From DAMBHY01 sp032068765 (GTDB lineage: Bacteria > Bacteroidota > Bacteroidia > Bacteroidales > Dysgonomonadaceae): a stretch of 56,566 nt of DNA. Of this stretch, positions 1-8,824 are shown piece after piece (the first letter of the stretch is position 1; each line of letters begins with the position of its first letter). The stretch covers positions 1-56,566 of the forward strand of contig DAMBHY010000015.1 of NCBI GenBank assembly GCA_032068765.1. The letters run 5' to 3'. The notes beneath the pieces were generated by a model. That model saw only the letters and a program-made list of their open reading frames with translations. It made no database searches and was not told where the DNA came from. The position numbers and the translations under genes were made by a program.

Positions 1-65
1 CAGTTAATTAAAAATGTTGCTTAACTTTTTGTCTCAAATAAGTTGGCAATTCTAGGGAGTATAAA

Positions 66-821
66 TTGTACTATAAAAAAGATGTAGAGAACTATATAAA
101 AAAATATTATGGAGATGTTATTTATCAATACTATGAAAAAATAAATCCAGAATATGGTGCTGCTAAAGCAGATTTCTTTCGATATCTACTACTGTATAAA
201 GAAGGTGGTATATATATTGATTTAAAATGTAAATTCAACAAACCTTTAAATTCAATACTCTACCCGAATGATACTTATATATTATCTCATTGGGATAATG
301 AAACCGGTGAAAAACATGAAGGATGGGGGCACTTTAAAGAGTTAAAACACATAAAAAAAGGTGAATATATAATGGGATTTATAATATCATCAAAGGGGCA
401 TCCTTTCTTAAGAAAAGTAATTCTACAGGTATTAAAAAATATAGACTCATATAACCCATTTTTTGATGGGGTTGGTAAAATGGGAGTTCTAAGAACTACA
501 GGTCCAATTGTTTACAGCTCTGTTATTGAACGAGAAATCAAAAATAAAAGTGCAAATTATAGACTGGTTCATTATATTAAAGACTTATATTTAAATATTA
601 ATATTTTCGAATCAAAAGGGATGTTTTATCATAAACAAATGCTTAGTTCAAACTTTAATAATCTAATAACACCTGTTATCTTGAATGTCAATTTTACCAA
701 ATTTCATTTTTATTATTTTTCTCAAAAAAGAAAAATAGATGAATTAAATAGAAAATTAGGCAATTTGTATCGTGAAAAGATTATATCAATAAGAAAAAAA
801 ATTAATCATATAAAAAAATGA
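66..821 (+). pseudogene. GT32-like glycosyltransferase, 5' end missing or frameshifted
   Basis: The product resembles capsule or LPS sugar transferases of the Gly_transf_sug/GT32 type, which move a sugar from a nucleotide donor onto a polysaccharide. The motif ADFFRYLLLYKEGGIYIDLK (about residues 34-53) is the family's donor-binding core, with IDLK in place of the usual DxD. The listed start is TTG and falls inside the conserved region; family members normally have 50-80 residues before it. The frame can be read back only to a stop at 39-41, while the short frame from ATG 14 (ending ISWQ, then a stop at 53) could be the upstream part after a frameshift. So the gene is either broken or cut by the window edge. 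AT-rich, as usual for surface-polysaccharide loci. Family call fairly sure; intact state doubtful. Confidence 0.6.
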
Positions 822-933
822 AATTGAAAATTCTTTACCAGTATATTATTAGACAATTGATAACTATTTCAGAAGACTATTAATGAAAACATTCTCTTTT
901 ATACTAATAAAAAATAGAATACTGTATTTTTAG

Positions 934-1569
934 AAGGATTCAGATACAAAAAATTTTGGATACGGTCTAAACTATTCTATTATTGAAAATTTAACTGATA
1001 AAAAATTAATCAATTCGGAGAATGTTTTCCCCAAATCCAGAACTCAGATATGCGTTATACATCAAATCAGAAACTGGGCTCGTTATGTTGTTTGGAAAGA
1101 CAAGAAAGAGTTCTCTAAAGATATCAAACAGATTTATCAGGCGCCTACTAAAGGAGCGGCAAAAGCAGCTCTGAAAGACTTTGCCAATAAATGGGGGGAC
1201 AAATACGGTTATGCCGTAAAATCCTGACAAAACAACTGGCAGGACTTGACCGTTTTCTTTGATTTTCCTGTCGAAATAAGAAAGATTATTTACACGACAA
1301 ATCTCATTGAAAATCTGAACTGAAAAATAAGGAAGTACACTAAAAACAAGCTCTCGTTTCCAACGGACGAGGCCGTAATAAAGTCTGTTTATCTAGCTCT
1401 TAGAGAAACTTCAAAGAAATGGACGAAACCCATTAGTAATTGGGGTTTGATTCTTAATCAGTTTTTGACTATTTTGCACAAAGGGTCGGACTATAAAGTC
1501 AAACCCTCTGATTATTACTTACACACTTTACGGGATAGTGTCACTTCTCGAAATTTTAACTTCGTATAA
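934..1569 (+). pseudogene. IS256-family transposase remnant
   Basis: One continuous frame, read through two TGA stops (1225 and 1321), matches the C-terminal half of IS256/Mutator-type transposases: VFPKSRTQICVIHQIRN, then WKDKKEFSKDIKQIYQAPTK, then FANKWGDKYGYAVKS, EIRKIIYTTNLIENLN and ISNWGLILNQF. The first TGA replaces the family Trp of the S-W-x-N-N-W motif, the second an Arg after IENLN. The N-terminal half with the first catalytic Asp residues is missing. At 1519-1542 a sequence ending in cgggatagtgtc looks like an IS256-type terminal inverted repeat, so the right end survives. I see no left partner. A dead, left-truncated insertion sequence. Confidence 0.85.
1519..1542 (+). repeat. Right terminal inverted repeat of the dead IS256 element
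   Basis: The segment ttacacactttacgggata followed by gtgtc resembles the outer ends of IS256-family elements and lies at the 3' end of the transposase frame. The left copy was not found, in keeping with a left-truncated element. Confidence 0.5.
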
Positions 1570-1698
1570 AAATGGATTACTGAATACATCATCCCTATTC
1601 CTCTAATTCCCCAAAAAATAATTTTACACCAAATCAATTACAGGTAAAGAAAAAATCTTTATCTTTCGGAAGTTTTTTTATAATTAATCATACATATT

Positions 1699-2493
1699 TT
1701 GAAAAAGTTTCTTACAATCATTCTGTTTTCTACTTTGTTGTTTGCATGTGATAATAAAAATGCAAAAAAAGTCACTTTAGATGGCGTAGAATTTACTTAC
1801 AAATATGAGAATGGCACGTTTGCCCGAATTGTAACCTCTGAAATGGTCAACGACACCTCATTATTAAGACGTGCAATTGAAGATCTTAATTTAAAGGAAG
1901 AGCGCATTTATTTTCATATTCCGGGATTAACAAACACGGGCGAACAATACGCAACCCTCAATAACAACTATATATCTCTTTCAAATAATGCGCCACGCAC
2001 ACAAAAAGAAGCAGATCATCAAAAGATGCTGGATGAAATGAAGTACCATTTCACCGAATTGGAAAAAATTGAATATAATTATGATTTGCAATACTCCGAA
2101 ATACCTACCTACCTGAATGTTTTCAAAAAATCGGCAGATAGTTTCAAAGCTTACAAAGACAGCCCTAAACCGGTAGTGAGAGATATGGCTACTGACCTGA
2201 GAGCTCGTTTGATTTCGACACAGCAAACAGTTTTACCAAAATTACGTACATTGTATTTTGAGAAACTAAAAAAGAATCTGGAGGAAGAAAATATCCGCGT
2301 AGAATCCAATGGTCAAAAGATTTCGTTTATCGGTCCATTATATGCCGACAAGAACAAAATTAAGGAAAGTTATGATCAAATATCCAAAATGTTGTATGAC
2401 TTAAGATTTACGAGAGTAAATTATAAGGCTAAAGATAATGATGTGGTTACTTATTTTACCACCAATGCGCCTGAGGATAACGAGATAGAATAA
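1699..2493 (+). CDS. Hypothetical lipoprotein
   Basis: Unrecognised 264-residue protein. It begins with a lipoprotein signal (KKFLTIILFSTLLFAC, lipobox LFAC with Cys17, then DN), so it should be lipid-anchored in the periplasm or outer membrane. The rest is hydrophilic and mixed alpha/beta, with no transmembrane segment and no catalytic motif I can name. The start is TTG at 1699; no in-frame ATG lies nearby, and this start places the signal peptide correctly. It stands alone, separated from convergent serA by a bidirectional terminator at 2568-2602. Function unknown. Confidence 0.75.
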   Translation: MKKFLTIILFSTLLFACDNKNAKKVTLDGVEFTYKYENGTFARIVTSEMVNDTSLLRRAIEDLNLKEERIYFHIPGLTNTGEQYATLNNNYISLSNNAPRTQKEADHQKMLDEMKYHFTELEKIEYNYDLQYSEIPTYLNVFKKSADSFKAYKDSPKPVVRDMATDLRARLISTQQTVLPKLRTLYFEKLKKNLEEENIRVESNGQKISFIGPLYADKNKIKESYDQISKMLYDLRFTRVNYKAKDNDVVTYFTTNAPEDNEIE

Positions 2494-2567
2494 GAATTTT
2501 ATAAATTTACTATTTGGGATTTGGGAATGACCGAAAGAAATCCGCATCCTATAAACCCAGCATTATA

Positions 2568-2602
2568 AAAAAGCCTCGAGAATAATTCCCGAGGCTTTTA
2601 AT
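2568..2602. terminator. Bidirectional intrinsic terminator between lipoprotein gene and serA
   Basis: An inverted repeat, aaagcctcg / cgaggcttt, with a loop of about 11 nt is flanked by A and T runs on either side. It can end transcription of the lipoprotein gene (+) and of serA (-). Confidence 0.85.
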
Positions 2603-2619
2603 TTTCATATAGAACAGAA

Positions 2620-3537
2620 TTATTTATTCACTCTGAATGTTTCGTTACCTGTTGCAAAGAAATTATTGATTTGATTTGCAGCAGCCAAACCTGCGTTTAT
2701 GTTAGCTTCTGAAGTTTGAGCTCCCATCTTTTTAGGAGTTGAAAAATAGCGTACGCCAAATTCTTTCATAGCAGCATCGTTGTCAGGAAGAATATCTGTA
2801 GCGTAGTGCAAATCTTCGCGCTGTTTCATTGCATTATAAACACCTTGTTCGTCAATCACTTCTTTACGTGCAGTATTGATAAGGAATGCACCTTTAGGCA
2901 TAGACATTAGCAATTCTTCGTTGATTGATTTTACAGTTTCAGGAGTTTTTGGGATGTGAAGAGAAACAACATCGCAAGTTTTGAACAATTCAGCTGGAGA
3001 TGCTATATAATGAACTCCACTTGCCTCCATGACTTCTCTTTTTACGAAGTTGTCATAAGCATACACTTCCATATCGAAACCTTTTGCCACGCGCACCACG
3101 TTGCGGCTCACATTTCCGAATGCCAACAATCCAAGTTTTTTGCCTTTTAATTCAGTTCCTGAAGTTCCGTTGAATTGATTTCTGTTTAAGTAAACCAACA
3201 TACCGAAAACCAATTCAGCAACTGCGTTTGAGTTTTGACCCGGAGTGTTCATTACAACAATTCCTTTTTCTGTAGCTGCTGGAAGGTCCACATTGTCGTA
3301 ACCTGCACCTGCACGAACCACGATTTTCAATTCAGGAGCAGCATTCATCACTTCAGCATCTATAATATCGCTGCGGATGATGATAGCGTTAGCATCTTTT
3401 ACTGCATCTAACAATTGTGATTTGTCGGTATATTTTTCCAATTTAACAAATTGGTTGCCACCATCTTCAACAATTTTTTGAATTTGAGCAACTGCTGTTG
3501 CTGCAAAAGGTTTTTCTGTTGCTAAAAGTACTTTCAT
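2620..3537 (-). CDS. serA: D-3-phosphoglycerate dehydrogenase, short form
   Basis: Oxidises 3-phosphoglycerate to 3-phosphohydroxypyruvate with NAD, the first step of serine synthesis. At 305 residues it is the short form with no C-terminal ACT domain, so serine feedback of the E. coli type is not expected. Visible are the substrate-loop RAGAGYDNVD (75-84), a Rossmann nucleotide-binding turn LGLLAFGNVSRNV (135-147) and the Arg motif NTARKEVID. Where most D-2-hydroxyacid dehydrogenases have the catalytic His (PHxGA), this one reads TPKKMGAQTSEA, so the usual His is absent at that place. It lies 19 nt after serC on the same strand, clearly one operon for serine synthesis. Confidence 0.9.
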   Translation of the reverse strand: MKVLLATEKPFAATAVAQIQKIVEDGGNQFVKLEKYTDKSQLLDAVKDANAIIIRSDIIDAEVMNAAPELKIVVRAGAGYDNVDLPAATEKGIVVMNTPGQNSNAVAELVFGMLVYLNRNQFNGTSGTELKGKKLGLLAFGNVSRNVVRVAKGFDMEVYAYDNFVKREVMEASGVHYIASPAELFKTCDVVSLHIPKTPETVKSINEELLMSMPKGAFLINTARKEVIDEQGVYNAMKQREDLHYATDILPDNDAAMKEFGVRYFSTPKKMGAQTSEANINAGLAAANQINNFFATGNETFRVNK

Positions 3538-3556
3538 TATAAATAGTATTTAAAGA

Positions 3557-4639
3557 TTAGGCGTTTTGTTTTTCAAAATCTTGCATGCATTGTATCAAAG
3601 CGTCAACAGCTTCAACGGGGCAAGCATTGTAGATAGAAGCACGGAAACCACCAACTGAACGGTGACCTTTGATACCTACCATTCCACGTTCTTTAGCAAA
3701 GTCCATGAAAGCAGTTTCTTTGTCTTTATATTCTTCGTTCATTACGAAGCAAACGTTCATCAAAGAGCGGTCTTCTTTAGCTGCAGTTCCAACGAACATT
3801 TTGTTGCGGTCAATTTCTGCGTACAATTTGTCAGCTTTTTCTTTGTTGATTTTGTACATTGCTTCCACACCACCAAGTTTTTTCACCCATTTCAAAGTTT
3901 CGTGCATTACAAAAATTGAGAATACTGGAGGAGTGTTGAACATAGATGCATCTCTTTCTTCTTTACCGAAGTGAGTGCGGTAGTCAACCATTGTTTGCAA
4001 TTCGCGGTCTACTTTTCCAAGGATATCTTCGCGGATGATAACAAAAGTTACACCTGCAGGACCTACGTTCTTTTGAGCACCACCATAAATCATACCGTAT
4101 TTTTTAACATCTACCGGACGGCTCAAAATGTCAGAAGACATATCAGCAACCAAAGTTACTGGAGAGTCAATATCTTCGTGGATTTCTGTACCATAAATAG
4201 TGTTGTTAGTTGTGATGTGGAAATAATCAACATCAGTAGGGATAGTATATCCTTTAGGTATATAGGTGTAATTTTTATCTTCTGATGAAGCAACTATTTC
4301 AACTTCACCGTAATATTTTGCTTCTTTAGCAGCTTTCTTAGCCCAAACACCTGTTTGAAGATAAGCAGCTTTTTTGTTTAATAAGTTTGCAGCAACTGTA
4401 AAGAATTGAGTGCTTGCGCCACCTCCAAGGAATAATACGCGGTAGCCTTCAGGGATGTTCAAAAGTTCTTTCCAAAGTTCTGAAGTTTCTTTCATAATTC
4501 TTTCCCAACCTGGGGTACGGTGAGAGATTTCAAGAATACCGATTCCTGTTCCGTCAAAGTCACGGATTGCTTCAATTGCCGATTCAACAGCTTCTCTAGG
4601 TAACACACATGGACCTGCGTTGAAATTGTACTTTTTCAT
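3557..4639 (-). CDS. serC: Phosphoserine aminotransferase
   Basis: PLP enzyme that converts 3-phosphohydroxypyruvate and glutamate to phosphoserine, and also serves pyridoxal phosphate synthesis in many bacteria. 360 residues is the full family length. It opens with NFNAGPCVLP, carries HRTPGWERI and LFLGGGASTQF for phosphate binding, and has the PLP lysine in YGGAQKNVGPAG (Lys190). First gene of the serC-serA operon; the next enzyme uses its product's precursor from serA, and the two genes are 19 nt apart. A TAnnTTTG box upstream (4700-4707) probably drives both. Confidence 0.95.
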   Translation of the reverse strand: MKKYNFNAGPCVLPREAVESAIEAIRDFDGTGIGILEISHRTPGWERIMKETSELWKELLNIPEGYRVLFLGGGASTQFFTVAANLLNKKAAYLQTGVWAKKAAKEAKYYGEVEIVASSEDKNYTYIPKGYTIPTDVDYFHITTNNTIYGTEIHEDIDSPVTLVADMSSDILSRPVDVKKYGMIYGGAQKNVGPAGVTFVIIREDILGKVDRELQTMVDYRTHFGKEERDASMFNTPPVFSIFVMHETLKWVKKLGGVEAMYKINKEKADKLYAEIDRNKMFVGTAAKEDRSLMNVCFVMNEEYKDKETAFMDFAKERGMVGIKGHRSVGGFRASIYNACPVEAVDALIQCMQDFEKQNA

Positions 4640-4699
4640 AAAAACTAAGTTTAAAATGTTTGTGTATGGTTATTATTTTAGAATTGACATTTTGTTCGA

Positions 4700-4707
4700 C
4701 AAAGCTA
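4700..4707 (-). promoter_or_regulatory. Candidate -7 box for serC-serA
   Basis: On the minus strand this reads TAGCTTTG, matching the Bacteroidota -7 consensus TAnnTTTG, about 60 nt before the serC start. No clear TTG is seen at -33, so support is moderate. Confidence 0.45.
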
Positions 4708-4783
4708 CAAATTAAATCGATAACATAGATATTTTTATCAAAAAAATAGCGCAAAAAAAGGCAGTTAACTTTCAAAAAGAGAT

Positions 4784-4814
4784 TTGGTTGCTGAAACGTT
4801 TCATAGTATCTTTG
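4784..4814 (+). promoter_or_regulatory. Promoter of the recR operon
   Basis: TTG at 4784-4786, a 20-nt spacer, then TATCTTTG at 4807-4814 form a complete Bacteroidota promoter about 28 nt before the recR ATG. Confidence 0.75.
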
Positions 4815-4842
4815 CGTAGTAAAAAATGATACAATTCTGTCA

Positions 4843-5475
4843 ATGAGTTCTGCCTATCCTTCCTTTTTGTTAGAGAATGCCGTTAACGAGTTTGCAAAAT
4901 TGCCCGGAATAGGTAAAAAAACAGCCTTGCGATTAGTTTTACATCTCATTCGACAGTCAAATGATTCTGTCGGACAATTCACAAATGCGATCAATGAACT
5001 GAAAGAAGGAATAAAATATTGCAAGGTTTGCCATAACATATCGGATCTAGACGTTTGTTCAATCTGCAGTGACGCCAGTAGAGACGAAACAACACTTTGT
5101 GTGGTAGAAAATGTGAAAGAAGTAATGGCTATAGAAAACACATTGCAGTTCAAAGGTCTATATCACGTTTTGGGTGGAGTGATATCTCCAATTGACGGCA
5201 TAGGTCCATCCGACTTGGAAATTGCAAGTCTTGCCGAGCGGGTTGAAAAAGAAAACATAAAGGAAGTTATCCTTGCGCTCAGCGCAACAATGGAAGGCGA
5301 CACTACCAACTTTTATATTTATAGGAAATTGGAACATTTGCCAGTAAAAGTAAGTATCATCGCAAGAGGAGTTTCCATCGGTGACGAAATAGAATATGCA
5401 GACGAAATAACACTTGGACGCTCGATACTAAATAGAACATCTTTTGATGAATCTTTTAAACTTTCTTCTAAATGA
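4843..5475 (+). CDS. recR: Recombination mediator RecR
   Basis: Cytoplasmic RecFOR-pathway protein that helps load RecA at single-strand gaps. The layout is canonical over 210 residues: helix-hairpin-helix LPGIGKKTALR (20-30), a four-Cys zinc finger (C60, C63, C72, C75), then a Toprim domain with VVENVKEVMAIE and the YHVLGG segment, and the C-terminal LSATMEGDTTNFYI / IARGVSIGDEIEYAD motifs. A strong promoter precedes it. It starts a compact series (membrane protein, acetyltransferase, threonylcarbamoyl-AMP synthase, ClC, fmt) with 4-nt overlaps or short gaps, suggesting one long transcript. Confidence 0.97.
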   Translation: MSSAYPSFLLENAVNEFAKLPGIGKKTALRLVLHLIRQSNDSVGQFTNAINELKEGIKYCKVCHNISDLDVCSICSDASRDETTLCVVENVKEVMAIENTLQFKGLYHVLGGVISPIDGIGPSDLEIASLAERVEKENIKEVILALSATMEGDTTNFYIYRKLEHLPVKVSIIARGVSIGDEIEYADEITLGRSILNRTSFDESFKLSSK

Positions 5476-5906
5476 CAAGTGAAGCCTCAGTCATAAAACA
5501 ACTGAATTATATATTCTATGGTAGCTTTTTCTCTACCATTATTTTTTTTATATTGGTTTTATTCAAGGTGATACCCTTTGGCGAACCTCACGTTTTGCCA
5601 TTGGCTGTTAGTCAGTACTCCATCATTATCACTTTAGCGGGAATCCCACTGGCACTGAATTTATACGCAAAGACAATTAAAAATAATTTAAACAAATTCC
5701 CAATTGCTTTAGCAAAAAGCAAATATAAAAATGCTTTTATTCTGAGGTTGTCAATCATTACATTATTGGCTTGGGGAAATATAATTTTGTTAGGTATCAA
5801 CCGAAACACCAATTATATGTGGGCGGTAATAATTCTTTTGGTTTTCTTTCTGTTTTGCAAAGCATCGGAAATTGATTTGGAAAAAATATCTAAAACTGAA
5901 GAATGA
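5472..5906 (+). CDS. Small membrane protein of unknown function
   Basis: 144 residues with four hydrophobic stretches (about 13-35, 47-64, 86-106 and 112-130), so an inner-membrane protein. No recognised motif. The ATG overlaps the recR stop by 4 nt and its own stop overlaps the next gene by 4 nt, so it is translated as part of the recR operon. Function unknown; the tight coupling is the only clue. Confidence 0.75.
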   Translation: MTSEASVIKQLNYIFYGSFFSTIIFFILVLFKVIPFGEPHVLPLAVSQYSIIITLAGIPLALNLYAKTIKNNLNKFPIALAKSKYKNAFILRLSIITLLAWGNIILLGINRNTNYMWAVIILLVFFLFCKASEIDLEKISKTEE

Positions 5907-6430
5907 AAAAGGTGCTTGAAAATATGCAGATTCATCTTCGTCCGCTTGAGCCGGAAGACCTGGATATTTTATATACTTGGGAAAATGATTCCACGATTTG
6001 GGAATTTGGCAGCAACATAAGTCCTTTTTCTAAATTCGCCATTCGCGAATACATTGCCGATTCTTGTCAGGATATTTATCAAACAAAGCAATTGCGATTG
6101 ATTATCGAAAAAAACGATGACTCACAAACCATCGGTATGATAGATTTGTATGACATTGACTTTATAAATAAAAGAGCAGGTGTCGGGATTTTGATTGACC
6201 AACAATTTCAAAACAAAGGTTTTGGTCTTCAAACTTTGAAACTTATTAAAGAATATGCTTTTAACATTCTGCCTTTGCAGCAGATTTATGCACATATAGG
6301 GATTGACAATTCGGCAAGCATCCAAATATTTGTAAAGGCGGGTTTTGAAAAATCCGGAACTTTACGCCAATGGCTGTACGTCCGAAATTCACCAAAAGAT
6401 GTTTTTGTATTTCAACTAATCAAAGAATAA
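5903..6430 (+). CDS. GNAT-family N-acetyltransferase
   Basis: Acetyl-CoA-dependent acetyltransferase of the RimJ/SpeG-like GNAT group (175 residues). The opening IHLRPLEPEDLDILYTWEND is typical of the group, and the acetyl-CoA pyrophosphate loop is Q-N-K-G-F-G (about residues 103-108, in DQQFQNKGFGLQTL). The ending NSASIQIFVKAGFEKSGTLR is the usual GNAT C-terminal strand-helix. Substrate cannot be told. It sits between overlapping operon partners and threonylcarbamoyl-AMP synthase. Confidence 0.85.
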   Translation: MKKVLENMQIHLRPLEPEDLDILYTWENDSTIWEFGSNISPFSKFAIREYIADSCQDIYQTKQLRLIIEKNDDSQTIGMIDLYDIDFINKRAGVGILIDQQFQNKGFGLQTLKLIKEYAFNILPLQQIYAHIGIDNSASIQIFVKAGFEKSGTLRQWLYVRNSPKDVFVFQLIKE

Positions 6431-6431
6431 A

Positions 6432-6995
6432 ATGAATGAAGATATAAAAAAAGCGGTCGAAATTCTGATGAAGGGTGGAATAATTCTTTATCCAACGGAT
6501 ACCGTTTGGGGAATTGGCTGCGACGCAACAAATGCTGAAGCCGTAAAACGCATCTATGAAATCAAACAGCGTGACGACAGCAAGTCGATGTTGATTTTAA
6601 TGGACAATCCTGCAAAGATTCAAACATATATCCAAGATGTTCCTGAAATTGCATGGGATTTGATTGAACTCACCGACAAGCCGCTTACCATCATTTACGA
6701 AAATGCGAGAAATCTTGCAGAAAATCTTATTGCAGAAGATGGTTCCATAGGAATCAGAATTACCGACGAGGAGTTTTCTAAAGAATTGTGCAAGCGTTTC
6801 AGAAAACCGATTGTATCTACATCGGCTAATATTAGCGGCAATCCTTCTCCGGCTAATTTTAGAGAGATTTCTCAAGAAATAAAAGACAAAATGGATTATA
6901 TTGTCAATTATCGGCAAAAAGATTCAAGCAAGGCAAATCCTTCGTCCATTATTAAATTGTCAAAAGACGGAACCATAAATATTATTCGTAAATAA
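6432..6995 (+). CDS. L-threonylcarbamoyladenylate synthase (Sua5/YciO/YrdC)
   Basis: Makes threonylcarbamoyl-AMP from threonine, bicarbonate and ATP for t6A37 on ANN-decoding tRNAs. The 187-residue product is a single YrdC domain: GGIILYPTDTVWGIGCDA (15-32), KQRDDSKSMLILMDN with the Lys/Arg that bind substrates, and PIVSTSANISGNPSP near 131. It lacks the C-terminal Sua5 domain, so it is of the TsaC/YrdC length. One nucleotide separates it from the acetyltransferase gene. Confidence 0.9.
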   Translation: MNEDIKKAVEILMKGGIILYPTDTVWGIGCDATNAEAVKRIYEIKQRDDSKSMLILMDNPAKIQTYIQDVPEIAWDLIELTDKPLTIIYENARNLAENLIAEDGSIGIRITDEEFSKELCKRFRKPIVSTSANISGNPSPANFREISQEIKDKMDYIVNYRQKDSSKANPSSIIKLSKDGTINIIRK

Positions 6996-7014
6996 CACTA
7001 TTTAGATTAAAAAA

Positions 7015-8811
7015 ATGGCATTATTTGAAAAGATATTTGACAAATTTCACGAATGGCGATACACTCATATCAAGGAGCGTCCTTTCATGATTTTTGTTTC
7101 TTTTCTTGTAGGAGTTTGTACTGCAACGGCTGCTTATATAATCAAGCACCTGATACATTTTATACAGAACTTCCTTACTCATAATGCCACGATCACCGGC
7201 GCCAATTACAGTTATCTTATATATCCGGTTATCGGTTTATTATTGGCAAGTTTGTACGTAAAATATATTGTAAAAGATGATATAAGCCACGGAATCACAA
7301 AAGTTTTGTTTGCTATTTCACAACGCAAAAGCCGTATAAAACCACACAATACTTATACATCCATCATTGCGAGTTCTTTGACAATTGGCTTTGGTGGTTC
7401 GGTGGGAGCCGAAGCACCAATTGTACTTACTGGCTCTGCATTAGGGTCTAATTTAGGAAGGTTTTTCAAACTAGACCAGCGTAATCTCATGCTGCTTGTG
7501 GGTTGTGGAACTGCTGGAGCAATTGCTGGAATTTTCAAAGCTCCTATCGCGGGGATTCTGTTCGTGATAGAGGTTTTGATGCTCGACCTTACACTTTCGT
7601 CTATTCTACCTTTATTGGTCACATCTGTCACAGCAACAACAATTTCGTATATCCTCACCGGACCTCAGGCAATGTTTGCATATTCTCAAGTAGAAGGATT
7701 TACGATGAACCGAATTCCTTATGTAATACTTTTGGGAATTACGTGCGGACTAATATCACTTTACATAACGCGCGTAATGAACTGGTGCGAGAATTTTCTT
7801 TTCAAGTTGAGCTATATCAAAAAATTCCTATTAGGTTCTGCCGTTTTGAGTTTGCTTATTTTCTTTTTTCCACCACTCTATGGAGAAGGTTATGATACAA
7901 TAGAATTGCTTTTGGCTGGAGGAAATCATTACAACGATTTATTAAACGAAAGTTTTTTTTATGGACTTGACAATCCGACATGGAAAATCGCGATTTTCGT
8001 GACATTGGTGTTGTTATTCAAAATATTTGCCACTTCGGCTACCAATGGTGGCGGTGGAACTGGAGGAGTTTTTGCGCCAACACTATTCATCGGTAGCTTA
8101 CTCGGATTCGTATTTTCTTTTTCATTCAATGAATGGGGACTTACGCCATATCTTCCTCAGGAAAATTTTGCTTTGTTGGGAATGGCTGGAGTGATGGCAG
8201 GAGTAATGCATGCTCCTTTAACAGGGGCCTTTCTTATTGCCGAACTTACTGGAGGATATGATTTATTTTTACCTTTACTTATCGTTTCTACTTCCGCATT
8301 TGCAACGATCAACATATTTGAAAAACATAACATTTACTCAATGCGACTAGCTCAACGGGGAGAATTAATCACGCATCACAAAGACAAAGCTGTACTTACA
8401 TTTCTGCAAATTGAAGATATACTAGAAAAAGATATTCCCATTGTTCATCCTGAAATGAATTTAGGCGATATGGTCAAGATTATTTCATCTTGTCAAAGAA
8501 ATATATTCCCTGTTGTAGATAATCAAGGAAAATTCGTTGGTTTAGTTTTGTTAAATGATATCCGAAATATTATTTTCCGTCCCGAATTATACGAACGCTT
8601 CCACGTTCACAAATTTATGGTTGACCCCCCGAATATAATCAATATCCACATGCCGATGGAGAAAGTTATGAATATTTTTGAGGACACTAAAGCGTGGAAT
8701 CTTCCGGTGGTGGATGATAATAATAAATATTTGGGAATTGTTTCACAATCTACCGTATTCAATGCTTATCGCGATGTTCTCATCCAGAATTATTCGGAAG
8801 AAATGGAGTAA
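7015..8811 (+). CDS. ClC-family chloride channel/antiporter with CBS domains
   Basis: Inner-membrane ClC protein (598 residues) with about 10-12 membrane helices and a cytoplasmic CBS pair at the C terminus (about 465-590: VHPEMNLGDMVKIISS and MVDPPNIINIHMPM). Selectivity-filter motifs are GFGGSVGAEAPIVLTG (about 124-139, keeping the gating Glu as GAEAP) and GGGTGGVFAPTLFIGS (about 346-361). The gating Glu fits a Cl-/H+ exchanger or a channel; transport mode cannot be settled by eye. It does not resemble the short CLC-F fluoride exporters, which lack CBS domains. Start ATG 7015, 19 nt after the previous gene. Confidence 0.92.
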   Translation: MALFEKIFDKFHEWRYTHIKERPFMIFVSFLVGVCTATAAYIIKHLIHFIQNFLTHNATITGANYSYLIYPVIGLLLASLYVKYIVKDDISHGITKVLFAISQRKSRIKPHNTYTSIIASSLTIGFGGSVGAEAPIVLTGSALGSNLGRFFKLDQRNLMLLVGCGTAGAIAGIFKAPIAGILFVIEVLMLDLTLSSILPLLVTSVTATTISYILTGPQAMFAYSQVEGFTMNRIPYVILLGITCGLISLYITRVMNWCENFLFKLSYIKKFLLGSAVLSLLIFFFPPLYGEGYDTIELLLAGGNHYNDLLNESFFYGLDNPTWKIAIFVTLVLLFKIFATSATNGGGGTGGVFAPTLFIGSLLGFVFSFSFNEWGLTPYLPQENFALLGMAGVMAGVMHAPLTGAFLIAELTGGYDLFLPLLIVSTSAFATINIFEKHNIYSMRLAQRGELITHHKDKAVLTFLQIEDILEKDIPIVHPEMNLGDMVKIISSCQRNIFPVVDNQGKFVGLVLLNDIRNIIFRPELYERFHVHKFMVDPPNIINIHMPMEKVMNIFEDTKAWNLPVVDDNNKYLGIVSQSTVFNAYRDVLIQNYSEEME

Positions 8812-8824
8812 ATTATAGAAGCTT

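Noticed and set aside
1006..1230. 74-codon minus-strand ORF
   Set aside because: Antisense to the IS256 transposase remnant.
3662..4285. Plus-strand ORFs of 85-104 codons over serC
   Set aside because: They are shadows of the well-supported serC gene.
7015..8811. ClC gene as the fluoride exporter of the cell
   Set aside because: It has the C-terminal CBS pair and GAEAP/GGVFAP motifs of chloride ClC proteins, lies far from the riboswitch, and is in the recR operon.
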